A stretch of 64,000 nt of DNA from NCBI GenBank assembly GCA_964655525.1, contig CAZZNE010000010.1, positions 43,539 to 107,538 of the forward strand, given 5' to 3'. This stretch comes from DLAJ01 sp964655525. GTDB taxonomy: Bacteria; Bacillota; Clostridia; Lachnospirales; Lachnospiraceae. The notes under the pieces were generated by a model. It was not told the DNA's origin and ran no database searches. It saw only the letters and a program-made list of their open reading frames with translations. Shown piece by piece: positions 32,427-40,936 of the stretch; the first letter of the stretch is position 1, and each line of letters starts with the position of its first letter. A program made the position numbers and the translations under genes.

Positions 32427-34274
32427 TTGAGATCGAGTAAGAAGCAATCGCAGGAAAAAAGAAAAAGAAAACACGCAAGTCCCGATATGACGCTGATCCA
32501 TCACCTGTTCGGCAAACATGGGATCAAGCGGCAGCTCTATTTTATTTACCTGCTCGCGCTGTTTGTGCCGGTGACGATGCTCGGCATCTTTTTGATCATG
32601 AATACGAATAACCTGCTAAAAAATTACTATTCCGACATGGTGGCATCCGACAACCTGCGCATTAAATCGATTTTCTTTGAGATCACGACGCAGATCTATA
32701 ACATGTCTGAAAATATCTGCGGCGATGAGCAGCTTGCGGAAATACTCGGAACAGATTACCGGACGGAACGGGCGTTTACGGCAGATGCGGATGCTTTTAT
32801 CAATGGGAACAGTTATCTTTATAATTATGCCGAGGTAGAAGAGCTGGCGATTTATACGGATAATCCGTCCGTTTCCGATCATCGCATTTTCCGACGGGCG
32901 GAAGAAGAAGAGCAGGCGCAGGATTGGTTTTTGGAGGCATCGGAACAATCGCGCGTATTGTGGATGCCGTTGGAGCGGACGGACAAATATGGCAATCGTT
33001 ATTGGAATCTCTGTCTGGTGCGCAGGATTCCCCAGCAGAATAATGCGTATCATGCGGTACTTGTCATTAAGATCAGCGATAATTATCTGCGTACGCGTGT
33101 GGAGAGCAGCGATTATGAAATGGTCGTCAGCGCTGACAATGCGCAGATCGTCTATGCGTCGGACCGTTCGCTCTACGGGCAGCCCATGCACCTTGATATT
33201 GACTTAAGCGATGCGCATTATTCGTATGCGGACAGCATGACGGTGGACGGCAGGCGCAGCATTGTCAATGTTTCCACGTTGAACATGTATCAGTCCGAAT
33301 CGCGGATTTATATCTGCACACTCAATCAATATGCATATGACGATATTCGCAGAATCGTCCGCACCTGTGTGTTGATCGTTCTTACTGCAATATTGTTGCC
33401 GGGGATCATGGTTTTTGTATATACGCATTATTTTACGACGAGAGTGGAGCTGCTTCGGGGGGAGATGCATAAAGCGAGCCATGGGGATTACAATATCACG
33501 GCGGATTTCCGGGGCAGTGACGAGATTTCCGAAGCGTTTGCCGATCTGCAGGTGATGGTGGAGAAAATACAGGAAAAAGAGGCGGCGATGTATCAGTCGC
33601 AGATCGGTGAAAAAGAACTGATGAATAAGCAGCAGGAAATGGAGTTTAAGATGCTTGCGAGTCAGATCAACCCGCATTTTCTTTATAATACGCTGGAGAC
33701 GATTCGCATGAACGCGTTTGCCGCAGGCGACCGCGAGGTGGCGACCGCCATTAAGCTGCTCGGTAAATCGCTGCGCTATGTATTGGAAAATACGGGAACG
33801 GCGTCCACGACGCTGGAAAAAGAGATGAATTATATCGAAAATTATATTAAGATCCAAAAGCTCCGCTTCGGCAGCAGGATTGAGTACCAGCTTATTGTGG
33901 ATGACGCCATTTGTCTGAAGGATTATCAGATTCTTCCGCTGCTGCTCCAGCCGATCGTGGAGAATGCCATCCTGCACGGACTGGAGGAAAAAGAAAACGG
34001 CGGCGTTGTCACGGTGCATATTTATCTGGATGAGAATCTTCATATTGATATCTCCGACAATGGCTGCGGTATGGAATTAGAGCAGGTCAGAAAGCTGCGC
34101 AACAGTATATTGGTGCGTAATCCTGAGATTAAAGCAAGTATCGGTCTTTATAATATTAATCAGCGCATCAAGCTCTGCTACGGCAGCAGATACGGCATGA
34201 GTATCAGCAGCGTGCCGGGAAAAGGGACGATGATCTCGCTTGTCATACCTCCCATGACAGATTCTGCCATGTAA
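32427..34274 (+). CDS. YesM-like sensor histidine kinase
   Basis: 615 residues starting at TTG 32427 behind GGGGAGG (32415-32421). A basic N terminus precedes TM1 (LYFIYLLALFVPVTMLGIFL), an outside sensor region of about 270 residues, and TM2 (LIVLTAILLPGIMVFVYTHY), followed by HAMP. The His_kinase box is MLASQINPHFLYNTLETIRM, with the phospho-acceptor His in NPHF. The ATPase has LLLQPIVENAILHGLEEK and ISDNGCGM. YesM kinases sense external sugars or binding-protein complexes and signal to YesN-type AraC regulators; the probable partner is encoded at 41665-43215. This kinase is the first gene rightward of the GH31 promoter region. Confidence 0.93.
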   Translation: MRSSKKQSQEKRKRKHASPDMTLIHHLFGKHGIKRQLYFIYLLALFVPVTMLGIFLIMNTNNLLKNYYSDMVASDNLRIKSIFFEITTQIYNMSENICGDEQLAEILGTDYRTERAFTADADAFINGNSYLYNYAEVEELAIYTDNPSVSDHRIFRRAEEEEQAQDWFLEASEQSRVLWMPLERTDKYGNRYWNLCLVRRIPQQNNAYHAVLVIKISDNYLRTRVESSDYEMVVSADNAQIVYASDRSLYGQPMHLDIDLSDAHYSYADSMTVDGRRSIVNVSTLNMYQSESRIYICTLNQYAYDDIRRIVRTCVLIVLTAILLPGIMVFVYTHYFTTRVELLRGEMHKASHGDYNITADFRGSDEISEAFADLQVMVEKIQEKEAAMYQSQIGEKELMNKQQEMEFKMLASQINPHFLYNTLETIRMNAFAAGDREVATAIKLLGKSLRYVLENTGTASTTLEKEMNYIENYIKIQKLRFGSRIEYQLIVDDAICLKDYQILPLLLQPIVENAILHGLEEKENGGVVTVHIYLDENLHIDISDNGCGMELEQVRKLRNSILVRNPEIKASIGLYNINQRIKLCYGSRYGMSISSVPGKGTMISLVIPPMTDSAM

Positions 34275-34393
34275 AAAAAGACAAGTAATAGATGTAAAAA
34301 AAAAACCGTATTTTTCTTGCAATAGTTATTATACACTCATAAAGTACATTCGTGTAATTATGCACGAAGCAATTATATTAGGAGGGAAGAATT

Positions 34394-36232
34394 ATGAAAA
34401 GGTTGAAGAAGTTGTTAGCAGCTGTATTCGCCTGCTCACTTGTACTTTCTGCAATGCCTGTAAACGCAGGACAGGATACATCCGGCTTGGCAGACGGTAC
34501 GGCATACCTCAACATCAACAATGCAGATTGGGGAGAGTTTGAGGCAGAGTGGACAAATGCAGAGATCACCGGAGACGGTTCCTACACGGTATCCATGAGT
34601 GCGGCAGAGCCGCAGAGTCTGGCACAGTTTAACGCTCTTGAGGTAGTAAACGGCGAGGCTGTTCTTGGGACAGGCTGTGTTCTTACCGTAGACAGCATCA
34701 AGATCAACGGTGAGGAGATCGAAATGCAGGGACCGAGCTACACCTGCTCCGCAGACGGCGGCGGTGTTACAACCCGTGTCAATATTTACAATGAGTGGAA
34801 CGCACCGGATGAGACGGCGACTGCGGGCGATGACAAGCATATTGATAATCGTGTTGCTGAGGGCAGTGTCATGGATGCGACAGCATGTCTGTTCTCCTCC
34901 GATTATTTGACGGATTTCCAGTCGATCGAAGTAAACTTCACGGTTTCGGGCTATGGCACACAGGCAGCAGAGGGAAGCGCTTCTGCTCCGATCGAGGTAG
35001 AAGGCCCGGCAATGGCACACTTGAATATTAATAACGAAGCATGGGAAGAGTTTGATGCAGAATATGTGGATGTAGAGATCACCGGAGACGGTTCCTACAC
35101 CGTATCCATGAACGCAGCAGAGGCTCAGAATCTTGCGCAGTTTAACGCTCTTGAGGTCGAGAACGGAGAAATCCTTCTCGGAACGGCATGTGTTCTTACC
35201 GTAGACAGCATCAAGATCAACGGTGAGGAGATCGAAATGCAGGGACCGAGCTACACCTGCTCCGCGGACGGCGGCGGTCTTACGACCCGCGTCAATATTT
35301 ACAATGAGTGGAACGCACCGGATGAGACAGCGACCGCAGGCGATGACAATCATATTGATAATCGTGTTGCTGAGGGCAGTGTCATGGATGCAACGGCATG
35401 TCTGTTCTCCTCCGATTATCTGACAGGTCTTCAGTCGATCGAAGTAAGCTTTACGGTTACAGGATTTGGCACGCAGGCAGCAGGCTCGGATGCTCCGGAA
35501 GAGGAGGCACCGGCAGCTTCTGTTGATCTTGGCGGAACTTACAATGCATATATCGGTTTCCAGACACCGAAGTATTCGTTCCGTAATGGTTGGAATGATG
35601 GCAGCTACGGCAGAGATGTAGATGGAGATATGGATTATTTTAATCAGGTAACAGGCTGGGATGGCAATGACGCAGTTGTGCTTCCCGGCACATTTACCGA
35701 TGTTGTGGTTGCAGGTAATGGTACTTATACGGTATCTGCTGACGGCTTAAACTTCCCGGACGGGGAGTTCGCAGATCAGGAATACATGAATCTGATCTTC
35801 TTGTCCACGGATATTCCGAATACCGGTGAGATCACGATTTCCGACGTGCAGCTGAAAATAAACGGCTCCAGCGTAGATCTGATGAATGGTCCGATCGTCA
35901 GCCCGGATGATGAAGAGTATATCACGATGCTTCTTCAGAATATCTGGAATGATGAGGTAGGTGAGATCGGTTATTATGCGGTTCCTCCTACAAGCATGAG
36001 CATTACCTTTACGGTAAGCGGCTTTAACTATGATGCAGAGGCACAGGCAGAGGAGCCGACAGAAGCTCCCGCACCGGCAGATGGTAACGATGCGGCACCG
36101 GCAGAGACGACGACTTCGAATGATACGGAAAAGAGCAGCTCTAACGTAGTTCTGATCGTTGTGATCGTTGTAGTAGTTGTTGCTGTAGCAGCGTGCGCAG
36201 GCGTTGTAGTAGCAAAGAAGAAAAAGAAATAA
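34394..36232 (+). CDS. Surface-anchored tandem-repeat protein of unknown function
   Basis: A 612-residue exported protein. The signal peptide is KRLKKLLAAVFACSLVLSAM, cut near VNAGQ. Two nearly identical 171-residue repeats follow (about 36-206 and 207-377), each with ITGDGSYTVSM and ACVLTVDSIKINGEEIEMQG. A third, divergent copy (about 378-555) keeps GTYTVSADGLNF and ISDVQLKINGS. The modules look like beta-sandwich carbohydrate-binding domains. An acidic, Pro/Thr-rich spacer leads to a C-terminal helix VVLIVVIVVVVVAVAACAGV and KKKKK, a membrane anchor rather than LPxTG. Placed between the YesM kinase and the permeases, it may capture the transported glycan at the surface. No known family is assigned. 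Confidence 0.8.
   Translation: MKRLKKLLAAVFACSLVLSAMPVNAGQDTSGLADGTAYLNINNADWGEFEAEWTNAEITGDGSYTVSMSAAEPQSLAQFNALEVVNGEAVLGTGCVLTVDSIKINGEEIEMQGPSYTCSADGGGVTTRVNIYNEWNAPDETATAGDDKHIDNRVAEGSVMDATACLFSSDYLTDFQSIEVNFTVSGYGTQAAEGSASAPIEVEGPAMAHLNINNEAWEEFDAEYVDVEITGDGSYTVSMNAAEAQNLAQFNALEVENGEILLGTACVLTVDSIKINGEEIEMQGPSYTCSADGGGLTTRVNIYNEWNAPDETATAGDDNHIDNRVAEGSVMDATACLFSSDYLTGLQSIEVSFTVTGFGTQAAGSDAPEEEAPAASVDLGGTYNAYIGFQTPKYSFRNGWNDGSYGRDVDGDMDYFNQVTGWDGNDAVVLPGTFTDVVVAGNGTYTVSADGLNFPDGEFADQEYMNLIFLSTDIPNTGEITISDVQLKINGSSVDLMNGPIVSPDDEEYITMLLQNIWNDEVGEIGYYAVPPTSMSITFTVSGFNYDAEAQAEEPTEAPAPADGNDAAPAETTTSNDTEKSSSNVVLIVVIVVVVVAVAACAGVVVAKKKKK
34501..35526 (+). repeat. Tandem duplication of 513 bp within the surface-protein gene
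   Basis: Unit 1 (34501-35013) and unit 2 (35014-35526) are offset by exactly 513 bp. Their cores 34679-34906 and 35192-35419 are almost identical at DNA level, while the outer parts have diverged. This indicates recent duplication or gene conversion acting on the core. Confidence 0.85.
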
Positions 36233-36278
36233 TAAGTCTCTTTCATATCAAAAAAGGCAGAACCCGCTATGGGCTCTG

Positions 36279-36313
36279 TAAAGGCAGAACCTCTCTAGGT
36301 TCTGCCTTTTTTA
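36279..36313 (+). terminator. Terminator after the surface-protein gene
   Basis: AAAGGCAGAACCT pairs with AGGTTCTGCCTTT, with a loop of 4 nt and a T run. A partial copy AAAAAGGCAGAACCC (36251-36265) stands just before it and could pair with the same right arm, giving two alternative hairpins. The rest of the spacer to 36510 shows no clear promoter. Confidence 0.9.
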
Positions 36314-36510
36314 TGTTTTCTAAAAAGTAATGTATTTTTTATCAAGTATTGACCGTATCTTAACAAAATGATTTTCTTTATAATATTTGGTATATATGGA
36401 GTAGTCTGCAAAAGAATGCATGGCAGTCTTTTTGAGGGCATTGTGCTCCAAAAGAGTACGTGTACAAGAGTACATACACTCTGTGAAAAAGATGATGAGG
36501 GAGGTAAAAA

Positions 36511-37974
36511 ATGAAAGAGGAGTTATCCCCAAGAGAGCAGACCGCAAATAAACTGTATATTCCACTTCGGATTCTGATGGTATTATCTGCGGTTCTATTG
36601 TTCTTCCCTGCAATTAATCCTGCGCTGATGATCACGAGTGCAGGGCAGGCAAAGGTAAGCGGAACGGCATCGTTGTTTACTTGTGCCGTATCCTACGGAA
36701 GTCTGACGGATGGCTTAAACCGTGCGTTCCGCGTGGGCTGGATCAGTCAGGGATTGTTTGTGATGCTGTATTTAGCCTGTGTGTTATTGGTGCTTGGCAT
36801 TGTGGCGGCGGCGGCGGCGGGCTGTATGTCTGCCGGTAACCGCAAATTAAAAAATCTGGGCAATATCATTGCCGTTGCCGGAGGTGCGGCGCAGCTTATC
36901 GGCTCGGTTCTGATCTTGGTATTTTATTTTCTGATGCTTGATTCCGCAGATATGAGTAAGATCAACATGAAATTTCCGACTGCGGTATGGATTTATATCG
37001 TAATAGGCATAGCGGTATTGCTGTTATCTATTGCGGTTATGATCTTAGTTCCGAAGGCGGGTAAGGACGAACATTTTGTGATCGAATCAAAGTATAAGCT
37101 GTTTTTGATGATCATGCCGTTCCTTGTTCTCTGCTTTGCGTTCTCCTATCTGCCGCTGTTTTCGTGGAGATATGCATTCTTTGATTATACGGCGGGCGGA
37201 GAGATCAGCTGGGACAATTTTGTCGGCCTTAAGTGGTTTAAGGTTCTGTTCCAAAATGAAGCGTATACGAAGCGGTTGTTAACTGTTATGAAAAATACGC
37301 TTGCCATGAGTGGTCTCGGACTTTTGACAAGCTGGCTGCCGATGGTGTTTGCGATTTTCCTTGCCGAGATGAAGAGCACGAGATATCGGCGGTTTGTACA
37401 GACTTTTACGACGATCCCGAACTTTATCAGCTGGGTATTGATCTATGCGATCGCATTTGCCATGTTTAATACGGACGGCTTTATTAATACCCTGCTTCAG
37501 AGCTTTGGTGTCAATGCCACCGATAATTATTTGGGTGGAAATTCCCATATGTGGTTAAAGATGCTGGCATGGGGAACATGGAAGGGAGTCGGCTGGAGCG
37601 CGATCATCTACATATCCGGAATTGCCGGAATCGATCAGCAGCTTTATGAGGCGGCGACCGTGGATGGTGCGGGACGCTTCCAACGGATGTTGCACATTAC
37701 GCTGCCCGGTCTGCTTCCCACTTATACGGTTATGCTGATCATGTCGATCGCAGGTATCTTAAGCAACGGTATGGATCAGTACCTTGTGTTTACGAATGCG
37801 CAGAATAAGTATTCCTTGGAGGTACTTGACCTTTATGTATACAATCTGGGTATCGGAAACGGAGACATTCCGCTCTCAACGGTTGTCGGTATGATGAAAT
37901 CCATTATCGCGGTCATTTTGCTCTTTGTTGCGAACAGAGTAGCGAAGTCCGTCCGCGGCGAAAATATTGTGTAG
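36511..37974 (+). CDS. ABC sugar permease, LplB-like, with extra N-terminal four-helix domain
   Basis: A 487-residue protein. The C-terminal part (about 195-487) is a normal LplB-like binding-protein-dependent permease with FLVLCFAFSYLPLFSWRYAF and the EAA loop YEAATVDGAGRFQRMLHITL. The first 190 residues add about four helices (21-40, 76-102, 117-144, 157-181) separated by short loops. Ordinary LplB is about 310 residues. The extra domain has no recognised family. Start ATG 36511 has GGGAGG. It forms a transporter with the permease at 37988 and the lipoprotein at 39060; no ATPase is encoded, as usual for this class, which uses a shared MsmX-type ATPase. Confidence 0.88.
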   Translation: MKEELSPREQTANKLYIPLRILMVLSAVLLFFPAINPALMITSAGQAKVSGTASLFTCAVSYGSLTDGLNRAFRVGWISQGLFVMLYLACVLLVLGIVAAAAAGCMSAGNRKLKNLGNIIAVAGGAAQLIGSVLILVFYFLMLDSADMSKINMKFPTAVWIYIVIGIAVLLLSIAVMILVPKAGKDEHFVIESKYKLFLMIMPFLVLCFAFSYLPLFSWRYAFFDYTAGGEISWDNFVGLKWFKVLFQNEAYTKRLLTVMKNTLAMSGLGLLTSWLPMVFAIFLAEMKSTRYRRFVQTFTTIPNFISWVLIYAIAFAMFNTDGFINTLLQSFGVNATDNYLGGNSHMWLKMLAWGTWKGVGWSAIIYISGIAGIDQQLYEAATVDGAGRFQRMLHITLPGLLPTYTVMLIMSIAGILSNGMDQYLVFTNAQNKYSLEVLDLYVYNLGIGNGDIPLSTVVGMMKSIIAVILLFVANRVAKSVRGENIV

Positions 37975-37987
37975 GAGGTGGCAGACT

Positions 37988-38953
37988 ATGGCGATGACAA
38001 AGCAGGAAAAGCTCGATGCGAAAGCAGAAAAAGCATATGAGAAAAAACATAAAAGAAAATATAAGCTGACTGCCGGAGACATTATTTTCAATATCTTAAA
38101 TTATGGCTTTTTCGGAATTTTTACGATTAGCTGTATTTTCCCGTTCTACTATATTTTCATTAATACGATCTCAAGCCGCAACGCGGTTACAAGAGGAGAA
38201 GTACTCTTTTATCCGATTGGCGTAACGCTTAAAAATTATTTGGATATTCTGAAAGTAGATGATGTATTTCGGGCGTTCGGAGTATCGATTACCAGAACCA
38301 TTATCGGTACGGCGCTGATGGTATTGGCAACGGGTTTTATCGGGTATTTAGTGACAAAGGAGGAAATGTGGCATAGAAAATTGTGGTATCGTTTCCTGAT
38401 CATCACAATGTATTTTAATGCGGGTATCATTCCCTGGTATATGAACATGAATATGCTTGGTCTGACCGACCACTTTATTGCATATATCATTCCCGGTATC
38501 GTAGCACCGTACAATATCATATTGGTAAAAACATATATTGAATCCATTCCCGGAGAGCTGGAAGAAAGCGCGTTTATGGACGGAGCAGGGTATCTGACCG
38601 TATTTTGGAAGATTGTCTGGCCGCTCAGCCGCCCGATCTTAGCAACCATCGCGATATTCGGTGCGGTAGGACATTGGAACTCCTTTACGGATTCCCTGAT
38701 CCTGATGCAGAATACGCCGAAACTGTATACGCTGCAGCACTTATTGTATAACTACCTGAATCAGGCAACGAATATCGGCGCGGCGATGAATTCGGGTGAT
38801 TCAGCGGCAGCGGCGGCAGCAGCGGAAATGCTGAATAATAAGGTCATCAAGTATACGGTGGCGATGACCTCCATTATTCCGATCCTGCTTGTTTATCCGT
38901 TCATGCAGCGCTATTTTGAGAAGGGCATTATGCTCGGCGCAGTGAAAGGTTAA
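37988..38953 (+). CDS. ABC sugar permease, LplC/YtcP-like
   Basis: 321 residues from ATG 37988, seven nt after TAGGAGGTG (37972-37980); the upstream extension to 37967 overlaps the first permease gene. A Lys-rich N terminus (EKLDAKAEKAYEKKHKRKYK) precedes six helices. Family marks include FNILNYGFFGIFTISCIFPF, YIFINTISSRNAVTRGEVLF, the EAA loop LEESAFMDGAGYLTVFWKIV with PLSRP, and C-terminal YPFMQRYFEKGIMLGAVKG. It is the second channel subunit. A Ser/Ala-rich insert (SGDSAAAAAAAEML) lies in the last outside loop; such low complexity is unusual but the frame is intact. Confidence 0.93.
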   Translation: MAMTKQEKLDAKAEKAYEKKHKRKYKLTAGDIIFNILNYGFFGIFTISCIFPFYYIFINTISSRNAVTRGEVLFYPIGVTLKNYLDILKVDDVFRAFGVSITRTIIGTALMVLATGFIGYLVTKEEMWHRKLWYRFLIITMYFNAGIIPWYMNMNMLGLTDHFIAYIIPGIVAPYNIILVKTYIESIPGELEESAFMDGAGYLTVFWKIVWPLSRPILATIAIFGAVGHWNSFTDSLILMQNTPKLYTLQHLLYNYLNQATNIGAAMNSGDSAAAAAAAEMLNNKVIKYTVAMTSIIPILLVYPFMQRYFEKGIMLGAVKG

Positions 38954-39059
38954 GGATGCGCAAAGAAACGGATCAGTTCGTATGGTGTTGGTGTTATGGG
39001 GAAACGGTTCAAAGGCAGTTTCCTCTTGGATAAAAATAACACAAAAAGGAGGATAAAAA

Positions 39060-40742
39060 ATGAAAAAGATGTTAAAGAAGATCACAGTGCTGACATTAGC
39101 CTGCGTTATGCTGATGTCCACTGTTGCGGGCTGCGGCGGGAAAGGGAAGGATAAACCGATCACGCTCACGATCTATTCCCAGCTTGCAAACTTTTCCGGT
39201 GAACAGACCGGTTGGTCGGCACAGATTTACTTAGAGAAGTTTAATGTCATTGTCAATGTTGTGCCTGATCAGGATGGTGTGTTCGAGACACGTATGGAGA
39301 GCGGCAACTTAGGAGATATCATTGTGTTTGGCTCTGTCGGCGGCGACTATCAGAATGCGGTCAATGCCGGACTGCTCTATGATTGGGAGGCCGACGACCT
39401 GCTTCATGAGTATGGTCCTTATATTGAGGAGCATTGCCAGAACGCATTAGAGACGAACCGCAATATGAACGGTGGTACCATTTATGCGATCGGTCATAAC
39501 CTTGCAACTTCCACCGAGGATATTGACAAGTTCATTTACACATGGGATTTACGTTGGGATCTGTATAAAGAGCTTGGCTATCCGGAGTTCCATACCCTGG
39601 ATGATTTGGTAGAGGTTCTTACGGCGATGAAAGAGCTTGCGCCGACTGACGATAACGGCAAAGAGACTTATGCGATCGGTCTTTGGCCGGACTGGGACGG
39701 AACGATGGTTATGTATGTAAAATCCATGGCAAGTGCGTACTATGGTTATGAGGGCGACTTCCAGCTGGGTCTTTACAATCAGGAGAACGGTGAGTTTTAT
39801 GGTGCGTTGGAGGAAGGCGGTCCGTATATGACCTGCTTAAAATTCTTCAACAAGTTAAATCAGAGAGGCCTGATCGATCCGAACTCGATGACGAACACCT
39901 ATGAGGAAATGAAACAGAAGCTGCTTGCAAGCGGATATTTCATGTCCATTTTCGATTACAGCGGAAGCATGATCTACAATGAGAATCATATTGCGGACAA
40001 CAGACAGATGCTCCCGTGTGCGCCGCTTGACGCAAGACCGATCGTATCCGGCTTGAGCACGCTCGGAGGTAACAGAGTATGGGCGATCGGTGCGAATACG
40101 GAGTATCCCGAGTTATGTATGGAGATCATTAACTGGTTTTACACGCCGGAAGGAACGATGACCTATAACTATGGACCGCAGGGACTTTGCTGGGACTATG
40201 ATGAGGATGGTCATCCCTACTTTACCGAGTTTGGTGAGCAGGCATATTTGGATCGTGAGACGATGATGATCGGCGATTATGAGGGAACCGGTACGTTTAA
40301 TGACGGTGCGTTTGCATTCAATAATACGACATGGACGCTGAGTGCGGAGAACCTGGATTCGAACGGTGATAAATATGATTATCAGACATGGCCGTCTTAT
40401 CAGATTCCGGCAAAATCGGAAATTGAGCAGGATTGGAGAGATTATACCGGAGCGACGAACAAGCAGGAGTATATGGAAGGCAGAGGCATTTATTTAGTCA
40501 CGCCGATTTCCACTTATCAGCAAAACAAGCTGGAAGGCGAGATGAAGACGAAATGGGAGGCGGTAACCGATGTTATCGTAACCTACTCATGGCGTGCGAT
40601 TTACGCAAAGGATGACGCGGAATATGATCAGATCGTAGCGGAGATGATCGAGCAGGCAAATGCATATGGTTATCAGGATTGTTTGGAATTGTCCTTGGAG
40701 CAGTCTGCGATCAGATATGCGTGCGAGCAGGAATTAAAATAA
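39060..40742 (+). CDS. Substrate-binding lipoprotein of the sugar ABC transporter
   Basis: A 560-residue lipoprotein. The signal peptide KKITVLTLACVMLMSTVAGC ends in the lipobox VAGC, so it is tethered outside. The mature protein has the LplA-type solute-binding shape: LTIYSQLANFSGEQTGW, ESGNLGDIIVFGSVGG, WDLRWDLYKELGYPEFHTLD, and PQGLCWDYDEDGHPYFTEFG near the hinge. It would bind the oligosaccharide delivered to the two permeases encoded just upstream. A paralogue is encoded at 44714-46540 and shares these motifs. Start ATG 39060 is preceded by AAGGAGG. A weak hairpin at 40810-40835 may end the permease-lipoprotein unit. Confidence 0.93.
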   Translation: MKKMLKKITVLTLACVMLMSTVAGCGGKGKDKPITLTIYSQLANFSGEQTGWSAQIYLEKFNVIVNVVPDQDGVFETRMESGNLGDIIVFGSVGGDYQNAVNAGLLYDWEADDLLHEYGPYIEEHCQNALETNRNMNGGTIYAIGHNLATSTEDIDKFIYTWDLRWDLYKELGYPEFHTLDDLVEVLTAMKELAPTDDNGKETYAIGLWPDWDGTMVMYVKSMASAYYGYEGDFQLGLYNQENGEFYGALEEGGPYMTCLKFFNKLNQRGLIDPNSMTNTYEEMKQKLLASGYFMSIFDYSGSMIYNENHIADNRQMLPCAPLDARPIVSGLSTLGGNRVWAIGANTEYPELCMEIINWFYTPEGTMTYNYGPQGLCWDYDEDGHPYFTEFGEQAYLDRETMMIGDYEGTGTFNDGAFAFNNTTWTLSAENLDSNGDKYDYQTWPSYQIPAKSEIEQDWRDYTGATNKQEYMEGRGIYLVTPISTYQQNKLEGEMKTKWEAVTDVIVTYSWRAIYAKDDAEYDQIVAEMIEQANAYGYQDCLELSLEQSAIRYACEQELK

Positions 40743-40809
40743 GCAATTCGCATAAAAGAATGATAGAAAACGGCGCTTTGTGACCGTGTGATTGTTATGA
40801 ATTGGGGGG

Positions 40810-40835
40810 AGGCTGTTCTAAGGGACAGCCTTTCC
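40810..40835 (+). terminator. Weak terminator-like hairpin after the binding-protein gene
   Basis: GGCTGT pairs with ACAGCC with a loop of 7 nt, followed by TTTCCCTGTC. The T run is poor, so read-through into the DUF624 gene is likely. Confidence 0.4.
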
Positions 40836-40851
40836 CTGTCTTACGAGGAGC

Positions 40852-40925
40852 TAGTGTGAAAAATCAGAATTTTTCACACACGAGATTTGTGCTCACGCCC
40901 AAACTCGCGGGCTTCAATAAGAGTG
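40852..40925 (+). repeat. Intergenic palindromic element before the DUF624 gene (copy B)
   Basis: GTGTGAAAAAT (40854-40864) pairs perfectly with ATTTTTCACAC (40869-40879), loop CAGA. A second palindrome GCCC / GGGC follows. The first 30 bp and a later ATTTGTGC match the rsmG-leader element (9858-9908). It ends a few bases before the GTGGAGGA ribosome site. Confidence 0.5.
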
Positions 40926-40936
40926 GAGGATTAGAC

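Noticed and set aside
33204..34043. A 279-residue minus-strand frame inside the YesM-like kinase gene
   Set aside because: The plus strand encodes the His box and ATPase motifs; the antisense frame has no domain or start signal.
34436..35353. A 305-residue minus-strand frame inside the repeat-protein gene
   Set aside because: Its length comes from the duplicated DNA; it has no ribosome site, and the plus strand has a signal peptide and anchor.
36314..36510. Promoter for the permease operon: TTGACC (36349) and TATAAT (36379)
   Set aside because: The 24-bp spacing is too long for a normal sigma factor; another factor or YesN activation may be used, but the sequence alone does not support a call.
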